A stretch of 64,000 nucleotides of DNA from G965233625 sp965233625 (lineage in GTDB: Bacteria > Planctomycetota > Planctomycetia > Pirellulales > Pirellulaceae), in assembly GCA_965233625.1 (NCBI GenBank), contig OZ247499.1:5084001-5148000 (forward strand), read 5' to 3'. Position numbers and translations under genes: made by a program. Shown in pieces: positions 37,201 through 44,779 of the stretch (position 1 is the first letter of the stretch; every line of letters begins with the position of its first letter). The notes under the pieces were generated by a model. The model had not been told where the DNA came from and made no database searches. It saw only the letters and a list, made by a program, of their open reading frames with translations.

Positions 37201-37522
37201 CGGCAGAGCCATCAATGAAGCCGCCCTGCTGGAAGCCGCCTTGTTGCTGGAAGCCGCCCTGCTGCTGGAAGGCGGCGGGCTGAACGGCGCCGGACTGGCC
37301 GGGCTGTTGTGCGTAACCAGCCTGCTGCGCTTCCATGGCTTGCCGCTGATGATAGGCGGCTTGCATCTGCTGCATGTGCTGGGCGTACGCCGCCTGCTGA
37401 GCATCGAAGTGCTGCGGCGACAGCGGCGTCTGCGGGTTGATGAATTCTTGAGCTACTGCGGAGCCGGCTGTGGCGGACCACAGCAGCGCGCTACAGGTAA
37501 GCAAGCGTAACCACGGGTTCAT
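34232..37522 (-). CDS. giant inverse-autotransporter-like outer-membrane protein
   Basis: This 1096-residue exported protein starts at ATG 37522 with a signal peptide (LLTCSALLWSATAGSAVAQ). A Gln/Ala/Gly-rich low-complexity segment with tandem QQQGGFQ units spans about residues 30-95. A membrane beta-barrel-like region (WMGTIWGTISGANRG, alternating aromatic strands, LGGYYYSNDAGVTENFGG) spans about 110-330. A long parallel-beta-helix-type region begins at RAGLGGDGTFENPFSSLAEAE and runs to the C-terminus, with many N-rich turns (NNNAANNVNF). Barrel first and passenger last matches inverse autotransporters, whose passenger is surface-exposed. GGGAG lies 9 bases before the start. No cargo enzyme motif was seen. 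Confidence 0.75.
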   Translation of the reverse strand: MNPWLRLLTCSALLWSATAGSAVAQEFINPQTPLSPQHFDAQQAAYAQHMQQMQAAYHQRQAMEAQQAGYAQQPGQSGAVQPAAFQQQGGFQQQGGFQQGGFIDGSADVNVVGGPGGQGFGDGPIMTAIMNPTWMGTIWGTISGANRGLGYNSSYATLGYKRRLVEDPLAGRWLIESRAHLNLDSGGFFTNVGIERVMTIKPAATDISLGFWYDGDFDDLEGFGHSFNQVGPTLKLKNRNWQFWVNGYIPVGQHNYLIGTPDSPFFENFILQRNGYSIAYKGFDATLQLPLPNLASYNAAIDLGGYYYSNDAGVTENFGGFRARVSGSLMSGLGLSLELTQDSIYGTTLVGQVTAILGGNDNYDPLGDDLSPTRRNDHIVRRNQDPIFLIDPDTNLPYRILHVNNRAGLGGDGTFENPFSSLAEAENASIPDDVILVQQGDGTTTNYDTGIVLKDRQFLLGDGITHTIPSTSGPFRFALTDNGGQPVITNQIGPAVTLANTNTVRNFNILDAQTAILGDGAPPVGTPAAGGETTIDTITINGVGDSAVISNGIVLRNMPAGIANAVSATNILINETEGIAIDLVGGAPNFTFLGSITNTTLNSQQVIRATGQTAFSNVVFGGGNITDTGGAGILIQNYNGNFTLNNQVILTDSTADAITVSGGTAADVINLANVTINGGVARGVNINNVDGSVTFGIANIVDPTGTAFRVNGAAGVSTTMTYNGNISKANDGRLIEITSLGDGSDIDFVSGTLTATGANGTGILVDQSLAGAGATTVDFEDADLGGVANRIQSGATITNNAANATITFAALDAATQAVAPGDRAFTMTDNAGVVVVTNGTLNTIGDEVLRITNNNNAANNVNFAATTVNTTTTRGLTVQNNNGGAGAVFDLGVVNATSVADTTVFIRDNTSNVNTAVGSIAVQNGAPRALDIRSTLGNINFGTVNAAANNNPGVPAIDIQTMLDGSQVRIQGGTITNRFVGVNVINNGEAATYEISGMVINTNVAFAEGVNLNSLAGVDTTQLVISGNTVTLTGAADAAATPGSGFDLNNSNGTFVTSGGNVVIAAGGNGNAVEDAALAPGGTYQGVITVNGVDFN

Positions 37523-38058
37523 AGATTTCTCCCTTGCGCTGGTAAACCACAACGCTACCGGTGCTGCGTAAGTTGCAAAGGCTTGAGTGAGTGGGGCGGT
37601 AGAAGTTGGCCGCCTCTTGCGGCCGGTTGCGGTTTTAGCCACGGTTCCTAAGCCTGTTTCTTGAGGAGTGTTTTTTGATGCTTGCAGAACTTGCCACCCA
37701 CAAAGGTGTGCAAGCCGCAGAAACTTGCGGCGAATGCCGCGTTACCGGCGGTCCAGCCCTGAATCCTTTCAGAGCGAAACGCCATCACCTGCGCGCCGGT
37801 GTGAGCCGAATAACACACACGCAACGGAAAAATGGCACATTCGATAGAGATGATCGTCGCCGGATAATGCTTTCCATGAGTATTTCCCGGTCAATTCCTG
37901 TAATTGATACAACCTGACACAGATGCTTGCGCTATCACGCCAGCACCCGCCGGGCGGCTATAATGGCGACGCACGGCTGGCCACATCGCCCCGCTACGCT
38001 CAGCGCAGCAAGCCGTAAACCATTACCCAGCAAATACATAAAGCCATTTGAGCACGTT
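37523..38058. other. 536-bp divergent intergenic region
   Basis: It holds the promoters of the surface-protein gene (leftward) and the LarA-like gene (rightward). A perfect hairpin GGCCGC-CTCTT-GCGGCC lies at 37608-37624, within the probable 5' leader of the surface-protein gene. A second stem, GCCGCA...TGCGGC, is at 37714-37731. An 80-codon frame at 37675-37917 has no support as a gene. An in-frame extension of the LarA-like frame to 37927 is considered untranslated. Confidence 0.45.
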
Positions 38059-39336
38059 ATGTTGCACCCTCAGATGTTCCGCCTGCGTCAGCATTTCGAC
38101 GCGCCGCAAGTCGAAGACCCGGAAGCCGAAACCTTAGCGCAACTTTCGCAACTTCAACTGCAAAGCGCCATCCAGCCCGGTCAGACGGTTGCTATCACCG
38201 CCGGTAGTCGCGGCATCGCAAGCATCGACCGCATCCTCCGCGCCGTGGTTCAGCACATCAAAACGCTTGGCGCCACACCCTTCCTGGTGCCCGCGATGGG
38301 AAGTCACGGCGGCGGCACGGCCGAAGGACAGCGCAAAGTGCTTGCCTCGTACAACATCACCGAGGAATTCACCGGCTGCGAGATCCGCGCCAGCATGGAC
38401 ACCATCGTCGTCTGCCAGGCGGACGAAGGCTTCCCCGTGCACTTCGACCGCCACGCCTCGACCGCCGATCATGTGCTGGTCTGTGGCCGCGTGAAACCAC
38501 ACACCAACTTCGTCGGCGACATCGAAAGCGGCCTGATGAAGATGATGCTCATCGGTCTGGGCAAACACGCCGGCGCCAAGGTGTATCACCGGGCGATCAT
38601 GGATTACAGCTTCAATCAGATCCTCCGCAGCGTCGCCCGCGAAGTGCTCAGCAAATGCAACATCGTGGCTGGCCTGGCCATTATCGAAAACGGTTACGAT
38701 CAGACAGCGAAGATCGAAGCGGTAAAGCCGCAGAACTTTGAAACCCGCGAGCCGGAGCTGCTGGCCATCGCCCGTAGTTTGATGCCGCGTCTGCCCTTCG
38801 TAAAAGGCGATATCCTGCTGCTGGATGAGATCGGCAAGAACATCAGCGGCAGCGGCATGGACACCAACGTCGTGGGCCGCAAGCGGGGCGATCATTCACC
38901 CGGCGGCGTCTCGCCCGATGGTCAGCCGATGCCAGAGATTAAACGCATCGTTGTCCGCGACCTTTCCAACCAGACGCACGGCAACGCTGCAGGCATTGGC
39001 ATTGCCGAATTCTGCCGCACCCGCGTGATCGAAAAAATGGACGTCGAAGCAACCCGCATCAACTGCCTGACCGGCGGCCATCCGACCGGCGCCATGCTGC
39101 CGCTGGATTACGCCACCGACCGCGACATTCTGGCAGCCGCGCTGCCTACCATCGGCCTGCCAGACCCGCCAGACGCCCGCATGATGTGGGTCCGCAACAC
39201 GCTGGATGTCGCCGAAGTCGAGTGCTCCGCCGCCTACCGCAGCGAAGCGGAAGCCCGCGACGATCTGGAGATTCTCACACCGCTCCGCGATCTACCCTTC
39301 GACGAACACGGCAACCTGCCAGACCGCCTGCAATAG
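38059..39336 (+). CDS. LarA/DUF2088-like protein
   Basis: This 425-residue cytoplasmic protein resembles the N-terminal domain of LarA (lactate racemase, nickel-pincer enzyme) and related DUF2088 proteins. It has a nucleotide- or cofactor-binding-like block, AITAGSRGI, then PFLVPAMGSHGGGTAEGQ, and a VKPHTNFVGDIESGLMKMM segment with histidine and aspartate as in the LarA family. Later regions include DEIGKNISGSGMDTNVVGR. Whether it binds the nickel-pincer cofactor cannot be judged; no larB, larC or larE genes are nearby, so racemase activity is doubtful. ATG 38059 was chosen as the first start with a homologous-looking N-terminus. Confidence 0.75.
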   Translation: MLHPQMFRLRQHFDAPQVEDPEAETLAQLSQLQLQSAIQPGQTVAITAGSRGIASIDRILRAVVQHIKTLGATPFLVPAMGSHGGGTAEGQRKVLASYNITEEFTGCEIRASMDTIVVCQADEGFPVHFDRHASTADHVLVCGRVKPHTNFVGDIESGLMKMMLIGLGKHAGAKVYHRAIMDYSFNQILRSVAREVLSKCNIVAGLAIIENGYDQTAKIEAVKPQNFETREPELLAIARSLMPRLPFVKGDILLLDEIGKNISGSGMDTNVVGRKRGDHSPGGVSPDGQPMPEIKRIVVRDLSNQTHGNAAGIGIAEFCRTRVIEKMDVEATRINCLTGGHPTGAMLPLDYATDRDILAAALPTIGLPDPPDARMMWVRNTLDVAEVECSAAYRSEAEARDDLEILTPLRDLPFDEHGNLPDRLQ

Positions 39337-39358
39337 ACGCAACACACTCTCACCCACC

Positions 39359-39384
39359 CGTAGGGCAGGTGCCTGCCTGCCGCC
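39359..39384 (+). repeat. GGCAGGCGCCTGCC palindromic repeat, copy 3
   Basis: CGTAGGGCAGGTGCCTGCCT followed by GCCGCC matches the complement of the repeat at 30865-30890 over about 25 bases with one substitution in the palindromic core (C to T). It sits 22 bases after the LarA-like stop and before the cyanophycinase-like gene. Confidence 0.75.
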
Positions 39385-39435
39385 AGAAAACACGGGCCGC
39401 ACCATTACGGACATAACCACGGGAACAACGCAGTG

Positions 39436-41100
39436 ATGAACGGATTGAAAGATTGCCTGGCCCCGTTGGTGCTGATCGCAATTCTTATGACGGGTTCCGC
39501 TCAAGCGCAGGTGTTTGATGAGAAGTATTCGCACTGGCCGGAAGATCTGAAAATCAACGGGCGGATCGTCATTGATAACGACCTCCGCGATTTCGATCAG
39601 CTAAGCGTCATGCTCGAGCGCGTCGCAGACGGCCGCACCGTCTGTTGCCTGCACGCCGGAAAAGAACCTGCAGACGCCGCCATGCTGCGGCAGTTGAAGG
39701 CGGCAGCGGGCGAAAACGGCAAGGTCGCGTCGCATGCCATCGCGGGCCAGTCGCAGAAGAAACTCGCCGCGGCGATTGATGCCGCGCACGTGGTTTACGT
39801 TCAGCCAGCCAACGAACATCACAAAACCCTGCTTGAACTTCGCGAGGCATTCGCCAAGCTCATTGAACGCGAGGGCATGCTGGTGATGTCTGCGGAAGAT
39901 GCAGGCCTGTTAGGCAAGTTCACACCGCCAGAACCTGGCGGCCGCGGCGGCTTCAGACGTCCGGCGCCGATGATGAATCTCATGCCGGACTGCGTGATCT
40001 ATTGTCAGCAGGAGGAAGAAGACCCGTTCCGCGATGATGAGCGTTACGTCCGCGACTTCTTCGATTTCCTCGAAGACAATCCACCCTTGGTGGGCGTTTC
40101 GATTGCCCACAACGCCGCGCTGGTGCTGACCGGGCGAAAGCTGAACTGTGTGGGCCGCGGCCGCACCACGCTGATGCTGCCCAAGGCAAAAGGCAATCGC
40201 CAGGAACAGCGGACGGAAAGCATCGGCCGTTATGTCTCGCGGCGGCAGAACCCGCTGGAATACGTGGCCGATCTTACCGCCTGGCGCCGCGATGCGATGG
40301 ACCGCGATCTGCCGCCTTTCCCGCCCCGCAACCCGCAGACGCCGGATGTGACCAGCGGCGCGCTGTTGATCGTGGGCGGTGGTGGTTCGCCCCGTGGTCT
40401 GATGAACCGGTTTATCGAACTGGCCGGTGGCGTTGAAAACGCGAAGCTGGTTTATATCCCCTGTTCTGAAGACGAAGACGTAGGTCTGCGGCACGGCATT
40501 GTCGAAGGCTGGAAGCGGATGGGTGTGAAACACGCCACCTTCATTCACACCAAAGATCGCCGCCGCGCGGACCGCAACGACAAGTTTCTCGAACCGCTGA
40601 AAGACGCCACCGGGCTGTTCTTCGGCGGTGGACGCCAGTGGAACTTTTCCGATTCTTACTACGGCACCAAGGCCCACCAGCTGATGAAAAACGTGCTGCG
40701 CCGCGGCGGCGTGATTGCCGGTTCTTCCGCCGGCGCCTCGATCCAGGCGCGGTATCTGGCGCGGGCGACGCCCATCGGCAACTGGCGGATCATGGCGCCA
40801 GGTTACGAACGTGGCGGTCTGGGCTTTATCAGCGGTGTGGCTATCGACCAGCACTTTTCGCAGCGCGGCCGGCAGAAAGATATGGAGCAACTGATGCGCG
40901 TGCACCCGCAACTGCTGGGCATTGGCATCGACGAAAGCACCGCCATCGAAGTCCAACGCTCTACCGCCACCGTCACAGGCCGCGGCAGCGTCTATTTCTA
41001 CGACGCCGCACGCAAAGGCAGTAAGGAACAACCCGCCGTCACCGCGCTAAAAGCGGGCGAAGCGTACGATCTGGCAAAACGCAGACAGGTGAAGAAGTAG
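39436..41100 (+). CDS. exported cyanophycinase-like (S51) protein with a decayed N-terminal duplicate
   Basis: This 554-residue protein has a signal peptide (LAPLVLIAILMTGSAQAQ). The C-terminal 250 residues are a peptidase S51/cyanophycinase domain: LLIVGGGGSPRG, the nucleophile motif GGVIAGSSAGASIQ at about residues 424-436, then GVAIDQHFSQRGR and LLGIGIDESTAIEV. This fold cleaves beta-aspartyl or cyanophycin bonds. The N-terminal half appears to be a degenerate copy of the same fold: LVGVSIAHNAALVL mirrors LLGIGIDESTAIEV, and a later VGRGRT mirrors TGRGSV, but GSSAG is replaced by SAEDAG, without the serine in place. ATG 39436 was used; GTG 39433 is adjacent. No cyanophycin synthetase gene is nearby. 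Confidence 0.8.
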   Translation: MNGLKDCLAPLVLIAILMTGSAQAQVFDEKYSHWPEDLKINGRIVIDNDLRDFDQLSVMLERVADGRTVCCLHAGKEPADAAMLRQLKAAAGENGKVASHAIAGQSQKKLAAAIDAAHVVYVQPANEHHKTLLELREAFAKLIEREGMLVMSAEDAGLLGKFTPPEPGGRGGFRRPAPMMNLMPDCVIYCQQEEEDPFRDDERYVRDFFDFLEDNPPLVGVSIAHNAALVLTGRKLNCVGRGRTTLMLPKAKGNRQEQRTESIGRYVSRRQNPLEYVADLTAWRRDAMDRDLPPFPPRNPQTPDVTSGALLIVGGGGSPRGLMNRFIELAGGVENAKLVYIPCSEDEDVGLRHGIVEGWKRMGVKHATFIHTKDRRRADRNDKFLEPLKDATGLFFGGGRQWNFSDSYYGTKAHQLMKNVLRRGGVIAGSSAGASIQARYLARATPIGNWRIMAPGYERGGLGFISGVAIDQHFSQRGRQKDMEQLMRVHPQLLGIGIDESTAIEVQRSTATVTGRGSVYFYDAARKGSKEQPAVTALKAGEAYDLAKRRQVKK

Positions 41101-41106
41101 CAGCAA

Positions 41107-42384
41107 CTACCCACGCAGTCCGCGGCTAATTTCTGTCAGTACGTCGTGGTCCGTCGGATAGTGCGTGGTGGTCAACTGCTTCAACGGAATGGGCGTTTCG
41201 TCCATGCGGTAAGCGGTGCCTGGCTCGTGCACGCCATACACGGCGGTCACGATATGCACTGCCGGCGAGAACGGGAACGCGGCATGCGGGTAATCGAGCA
41301 GGATCACAGGTATCTGTTCAAGATACTCGCGGGCGGCCGGTGTGAATTCCTTCAGACTTTCGCCGCCGACGAGCACGCAGCAATCGGTTTCGCCGCGTTC
41401 GAGAATTTCATTCGCCGTGTATTCACCAGGGTTATATCGCGGATAGCCACGGGCGAAATTCACCGCAAACGGATAGCCCGTTATCCAGCACAGCACCGTG
41501 TCGGCGCCAGCCACATCGCCCGGCAGACGTAAGCGCCGGGCGATGAAACGGGCGTGGGCATTGGTTTCAGCGACCAGCCGCAGCAGCACTTCTACATTCG
41601 CGTGGCCGATACCCGTCCGCGCCAGCCCCAGGCCGAAGAACACGGCGCCGTAATTACAGTTCATCATCAACTGCGCCAGCTGCTCGATCGCCTGTTGCGA
41701 AACACCTGCCGCGCCGCCGCGAAGCGGTTGACCGGCGATCAACTGCCGCAGCGCGTAGATCAGTTCAAAGTCCGACTCTTTTTCGATTTGCAGAAAGATG
41801 TCGGCCTGCTCGCTGGTGGCGGTTGGTTTGTAGTCAATCACCACCACGGTGCGACCGGCGCGGCCCTGCGGCGTGAACATGCCACGGGCATCGGCGGAGT
41901 AGCGTTCGAAATGGCGTGGATGGCTCTCGACCGGGTTGGCGCCCCAGAACAGAATCAGGTCGCTGCGGTTCTTCACTTCGCCCAGCGTAGACGTCGATTC
42001 GCCCACCTGCTGAATCGCCATGATCGACGGCCCGTGACAGACCGAAGCGGTCGTATCCACCACGCCCGCAAGCTGTTCGGCCAGCAGCACCGCGGCCCGT
42101 TGTCCCGGCGTGCTGCTGCGCGACAATCCGAACACTAGCGGAGCACGGCTCGCCGCGAGCAGTTGCTGCGACCTGGCAATCGCGTCTTCCAGCGGCGCTG
42201 TTTCACCATTCATCCGGGCAGGGGGCGGATGACTCGCAGCGAGAGCTTCAAACCAGGGGTCGGCCAGCGGGCAGCTGTTTTCCACGACCTGCAAGGAATG
42301 CTCTCCGGCTTCCACCGTAAGATCGTCGCACACGCAGCCGCACACGGTGCAGGCAACGTCCGTAATGACTTGCGGTGCGGGCAT
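41107..42384 (-). CDS. fhcB: formylmethanofuran dehydrogenase/formyltransferase subunit B
   Basis: This 425-residue molybdopterin-dependent-type subunit comes from the methanofuran/tetrahydromethanopterin C1 pathway, which in planctomycetes and methylotrophs oxidises formaldehyde to formate. The N-terminus has the CTVCGCVCDDL cluster and a further NSCPLADPW cysteine. SVCHGPSIMAIQQVG carries the cysteine in the metal-ligand position. LILFWGANPVESHPRHFERYS is a classic FmdB/FhcB block. ATG 42384 begins MPAPQVITDVACTVCG. The A, C and D subunit genes are not adjacent. The next gene upstream is a histidine phosphatase, so fhcB stands alone in this window. Confidence 0.88.
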   Translation of the reverse strand: MPAPQVITDVACTVCGCVCDDLTVEAGEHSLQVVENSCPLADPWFEALAASHPPPARMNGETAPLEDAIARSQQLLAASRAPLVFGLSRSSTPGQRAAVLLAEQLAGVVDTTASVCHGPSIMAIQQVGESTSTLGEVKNRSDLILFWGANPVESHPRHFERYSADARGMFTPQGRAGRTVVVIDYKPTATSEQADIFLQIEKESDFELIYALRQLIAGQPLRGGAAGVSQQAIEQLAQLMMNCNYGAVFFGLGLARTGIGHANVEVLLRLVAETNAHARFIARRLRLPGDVAGADTVLCWITGYPFAVNFARGYPRYNPGEYTANEILERGETDCCVLVGGESLKEFTPAAREYLEQIPVILLDYPHAAFPFSPAVHIVTAVYGVHEPGTAYRMDETPIPLKQLTTTHYPTDHDVLTEISRGLRG

Positions 42385-42468
42385 GAAGACTTGCAGAAAA
42401 CAGACGGGCAGGAAGGTAACGCGAGCGTGGGCACAGGTAAAATGGTACCGCAAACGGCCGCTGGCTGC

Positions 42469-43113
42469 CTAGCTGGTCAGCAGTGGTTCCGTCAGGTGCT
42501 CCACCATGTTGAACTTCTCAAGTTCAAGCTGCTGGTCCTTGAGATGCAGGTGGGTTACCGATGTATTAAACGGCGTATCCATAAGGCGCAGGTCCAGGAG
42601 ATCCAGAAACGCCATCTTGAAATCAGCATGCATCACATACGCCACGCGTTCGGCAGTGCCTGCAAATGTCGTCAGGGTCCAGTCCAGCAGATTGCGGGCG
42701 CGAAGCTGGGCGGCATCATAGCTTTCGTAAGGTTTGCAGGTCCACCAGCCTTCAATCGAAAGATCCGGCGGGATGACGTAGCCTGGGAACTGCTCCTGAA
42801 TCTGCGGGCCGTTCATCCCTGGCCGCCCCCTCATATTGCCGGCATGCGTTCCCGCCACACAGCCGCCGACTTCGTGCAGTTGCACGCGTACATGGGGCGT
42901 TAAACCCGTGGCCTTTTGCAGATAGCTGGTCGTCTGCAGTGTGCGTAGAAACGCGCTGGTGTAGAGCTGGGTCAGCTGCAACTTGCTAGCCCACGCTGCC
43001 AGCCTTTCAGCCTGCTGATGGCCGGTTTCGGTGATTTCCGGGTCTTCCACCCGTAACTCAGTAGGACGGGCGTTATTGGCTGACTGGGCGTGCCTGATGA
43101 GATAAAGGTCCAT
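42469..43113 (-). CDS. histidine phosphatase family protein
   Basis: This 214-residue branch-1 histidine phosphatase (phosphoglycerate-mutase-like) has the catalytic motif LIRHAQSANN at residues 4-13. The second arginine is in LYTSAFLRTLQT, the proton-donor glutamate in VQLHEVGG, and the second catalytic histidine in YVMHADFKMAF. Several insertions follow the first motif. The substrate cannot be told; these proteins act on small phospho-compounds or phosphoproteins. It starts just upstream of fhcB on the same strand, 84 bp away, and may share its transcript. A repeat element lies upstream. Confidence 0.9.
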   Translation of the reverse strand: MDLYLIRHAQSANNARPTELRVEDPEITETGHQQAERLAAWASKLQLTQLYTSAFLRTLQTTSYLQKATGLTPHVRVQLHEVGGCVAGTHAGNMRGRPGMNGPQIQEQFPGYVIPPDLSIEGWWTCKPYESYDAAQLRARNLLDWTLTTFAGTAERVAYVMHADFKMAFLDLLDLRLMDTPFNTSVTHLHLKDQQLELEKFNMVEHLTEPLLTS

Positions 43114-43210
43114 GCCTTCAGCCTAGCAAATTCGCCGCTGTCTCAGCAGGTGGGCGCCGGACAGACGTGCGAATTTAACATGACATTCACGCACGCAGCT
43201 TTCGTTAAAC

Positions 43211-43374
43211 TAACCGAAGCGCGAGTTTTGAAGTTGCACACTAACCCGAAGCGCGAGCGAGGGACGTTTGATGTGGATGCGAAAACAAGGGTTTTTGGCC
43301 GCATTTCGCTGAAAGATGGACTTCAACCGGCGATGCGCTGCCAATTCCGGCGTCCCTCGCTCGCGCTCCGGGTT
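43211..43374 (+). repeat. 133-bp inverted-repeat element, copy C, with a left outer arm
   Basis: The inner element is 43243-43374, starting AACCCGAAGCGCGAGCGAGG and ending CCTCGCTCGCGCTCCGGGTT. It is the third copy of the family at 1860-1992 and 7265-7397, and its interior (GCGAAAACAAGGGTTTTTGG) is very close to copy B. The bases before it, 43211-43242, match the left outer arm of copy B (AACCGAAGCGCGAGTTTTGA, then AGTTGCACACT). No right outer arm is present; the DUF481 stop comes 16 bases after the element. So this is the same composite cut short on one side. Confidence 0.85.
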
Positions 43375-43389
43375 GGTGTTTCGCCTTAC

Positions 43390-44667
43390 TTAGAAACTCC
43401 AGAGCAGCGTTACGGAGTAGTTCAGATCGTTTGGCTTCGCGCCGTTGGGGGTGCTGTCGTAGCGGTTGAAGATGCCTAGCTTCATGCTCATGCCCCAGTC
43501 GGCGTTGAGCACCGTTTCCCAGTCTGCCTTGGTGTTCATACGGTAGTTCTCAAAGTCGCCGATCTCCGGGAAATAGTCGACCGTGACGTTGATTTTGCTG
43601 GTCTTGCTCAGGTTCCAGCGCCAATCCAGGCCAAACGCAAGTTCGGGCACCCACTCGTCATCCGAACCGCCAAACTCCCGCGAGGTCGAACCACCAGCAC
43701 GGGTCGAAAGCTTCGTGTAGTCGTTGTTCAAGATGGCATAGCCCACACCGGCGTCGATGGCGACCCGGGCATCGAAGTTCTTGAACTCATCCAGTTCCGT
43801 CATTTCGTGCACATACAGGCTCCACGGACCGGGCGGAAACTTCCATTCGCCACGGATATCGCCGATGGTGTTTTCCGCCGTGTTGACGCCGTCTTGCTGC
43901 GTGTTGACGTGGGTGATGCTAAACGTGTGCTTCCGCCATTCGTCCTCAAACTTGGCGTTACCTGCCGCCTTGATGCTCAGCGTGTCCGAGTTGCCGCTGG
44001 TGCCGTTGAGACCGAATTCGATCGAGCCTTCCCACGGATCCCAGTACTCAGTGCTGAAGACCGAAACATAGCCCGTTTCCTCGATGACGATATCGCTTTC
44101 TTCAATCACCACCTCTTCACCGCTGGCGCCGCCATTGCCTGCACCCTCGCCACCGGCGCCGCTGCCAGGCGGCGGCGCAGAGCCGTCCAGTGGCAGTTCG
44201 CCCGTTTGCGGGTCGAGAGCTGGTAACCGCGAAAGATCCTGCAAGCCGTTGCCAACCGGCGCTCCTGGCGGCGCTGCTGGTGGTGACAGTGGCACGGTTC
44301 CTTGTTCGAAATTGGCGGCTGGCTGCAATGCGTCACCCGGCGCCGGTGGCGGCGTGCGGCCCGCGGGGGGATAACCTGCACCTGGCGTGTAACCATCTGC
44401 CGGCGCACCGCTGGGCACGTAACCACCGCCGGGCGGCGGGCCGTTCTGCGGCTGGTATGACTGGGGCTGGTATTGCTGCCCGTAACCGCCAGAGTAGTCT
44501 GGCGCCGGATTCTGATAACCCGGCTGACGGCTCTGGTAGCCTGTGTTGGGCGGATACGATTCAGCGCCGGAGAACGATGGCGCCGGCCGGTACGGGTCCT
44601 GGGCCGTAGCAACCAGGGCAGGCAGTGAACAGAACAGAATTAGAAGCGCCGCGCGCTGGAACATCAT
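43390..44667 (-). CDS. DUF481 (YdiY-type) outer-membrane protein
   Basis: This 425-residue exported protein has a signal peptide followed by a long low-complexity Pro/Gly/Tyr/Gln-rich region of about 130 residues (YQPQSYQPQNGPPPGGGYVP and similar units). The C-terminal 240 residues are a DUF481 beta-barrel: WEGSIEFGLNGTSGNSDTLS, strands alternating with WRKHTFSITHVNTQQDG, and a final VTLLWSF ending in phenylalanine, typical of outer-membrane barrels. DUF481 proteins are salt-induced outer-membrane proteins of unknown function. The linker is unusual for the family. It is transcribed alone between a repeat element and the zinc-ribbon gene. Confidence 0.85.
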   Translation of the reverse strand: MMFQRAALLILFCSLPALVATAQDPYRPAPSFSGAESYPPNTGYQSRQPGYQNPAPDYSGGYGQQYQPQSYQPQNGPPPGGGYVPSGAPADGYTPGAGYPPAGRTPPPAPGDALQPAANFEQGTVPLSPPAAPPGAPVGNGLQDLSRLPALDPQTGELPLDGSAPPPGSGAGGEGAGNGGASGEEVVIEESDIVIEETGYVSVFSTEYWDPWEGSIEFGLNGTSGNSDTLSIKAAGNAKFEDEWRKHTFSITHVNTQQDGVNTAENTIGDIRGEWKFPPGPWSLYVHEMTELDEFKNFDARVAIDAGVGYAILNNDYTKLSTRAGGSTSREFGGSDDEWVPELAFGLDWRWNLSKTSKINVTVDYFPEIGDFENYRMNTKADWETVLNADWGMSMKLGIFNRYDSTPNGAKPNDLNYSVTLLWSF

Positions 44668-44779
44668 CGGAAGACGCCCTCAACGATAAGTAATAGTTTT
44701 GCGCAGGTACTCGCGCAGAGAATAGTGAGGCTGCTCTTAGCAGATCCGGCAAACTGCCGGAAGACGGTTTCCCGCAGCA

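Noticed and set aside
37675..37917. 80-codon frame in the gap before the LarA-like gene
   Set aside because: No ribosome-binding site, no family resemblance, and it is placed in a promoter-like region with hairpins.
39910..41031. 373-codon frame on the - strand opposite the cyanophycinase-like gene
   Set aside because: This is a shadow of a gene with a clear signal peptide and S51 motif on the + strand.
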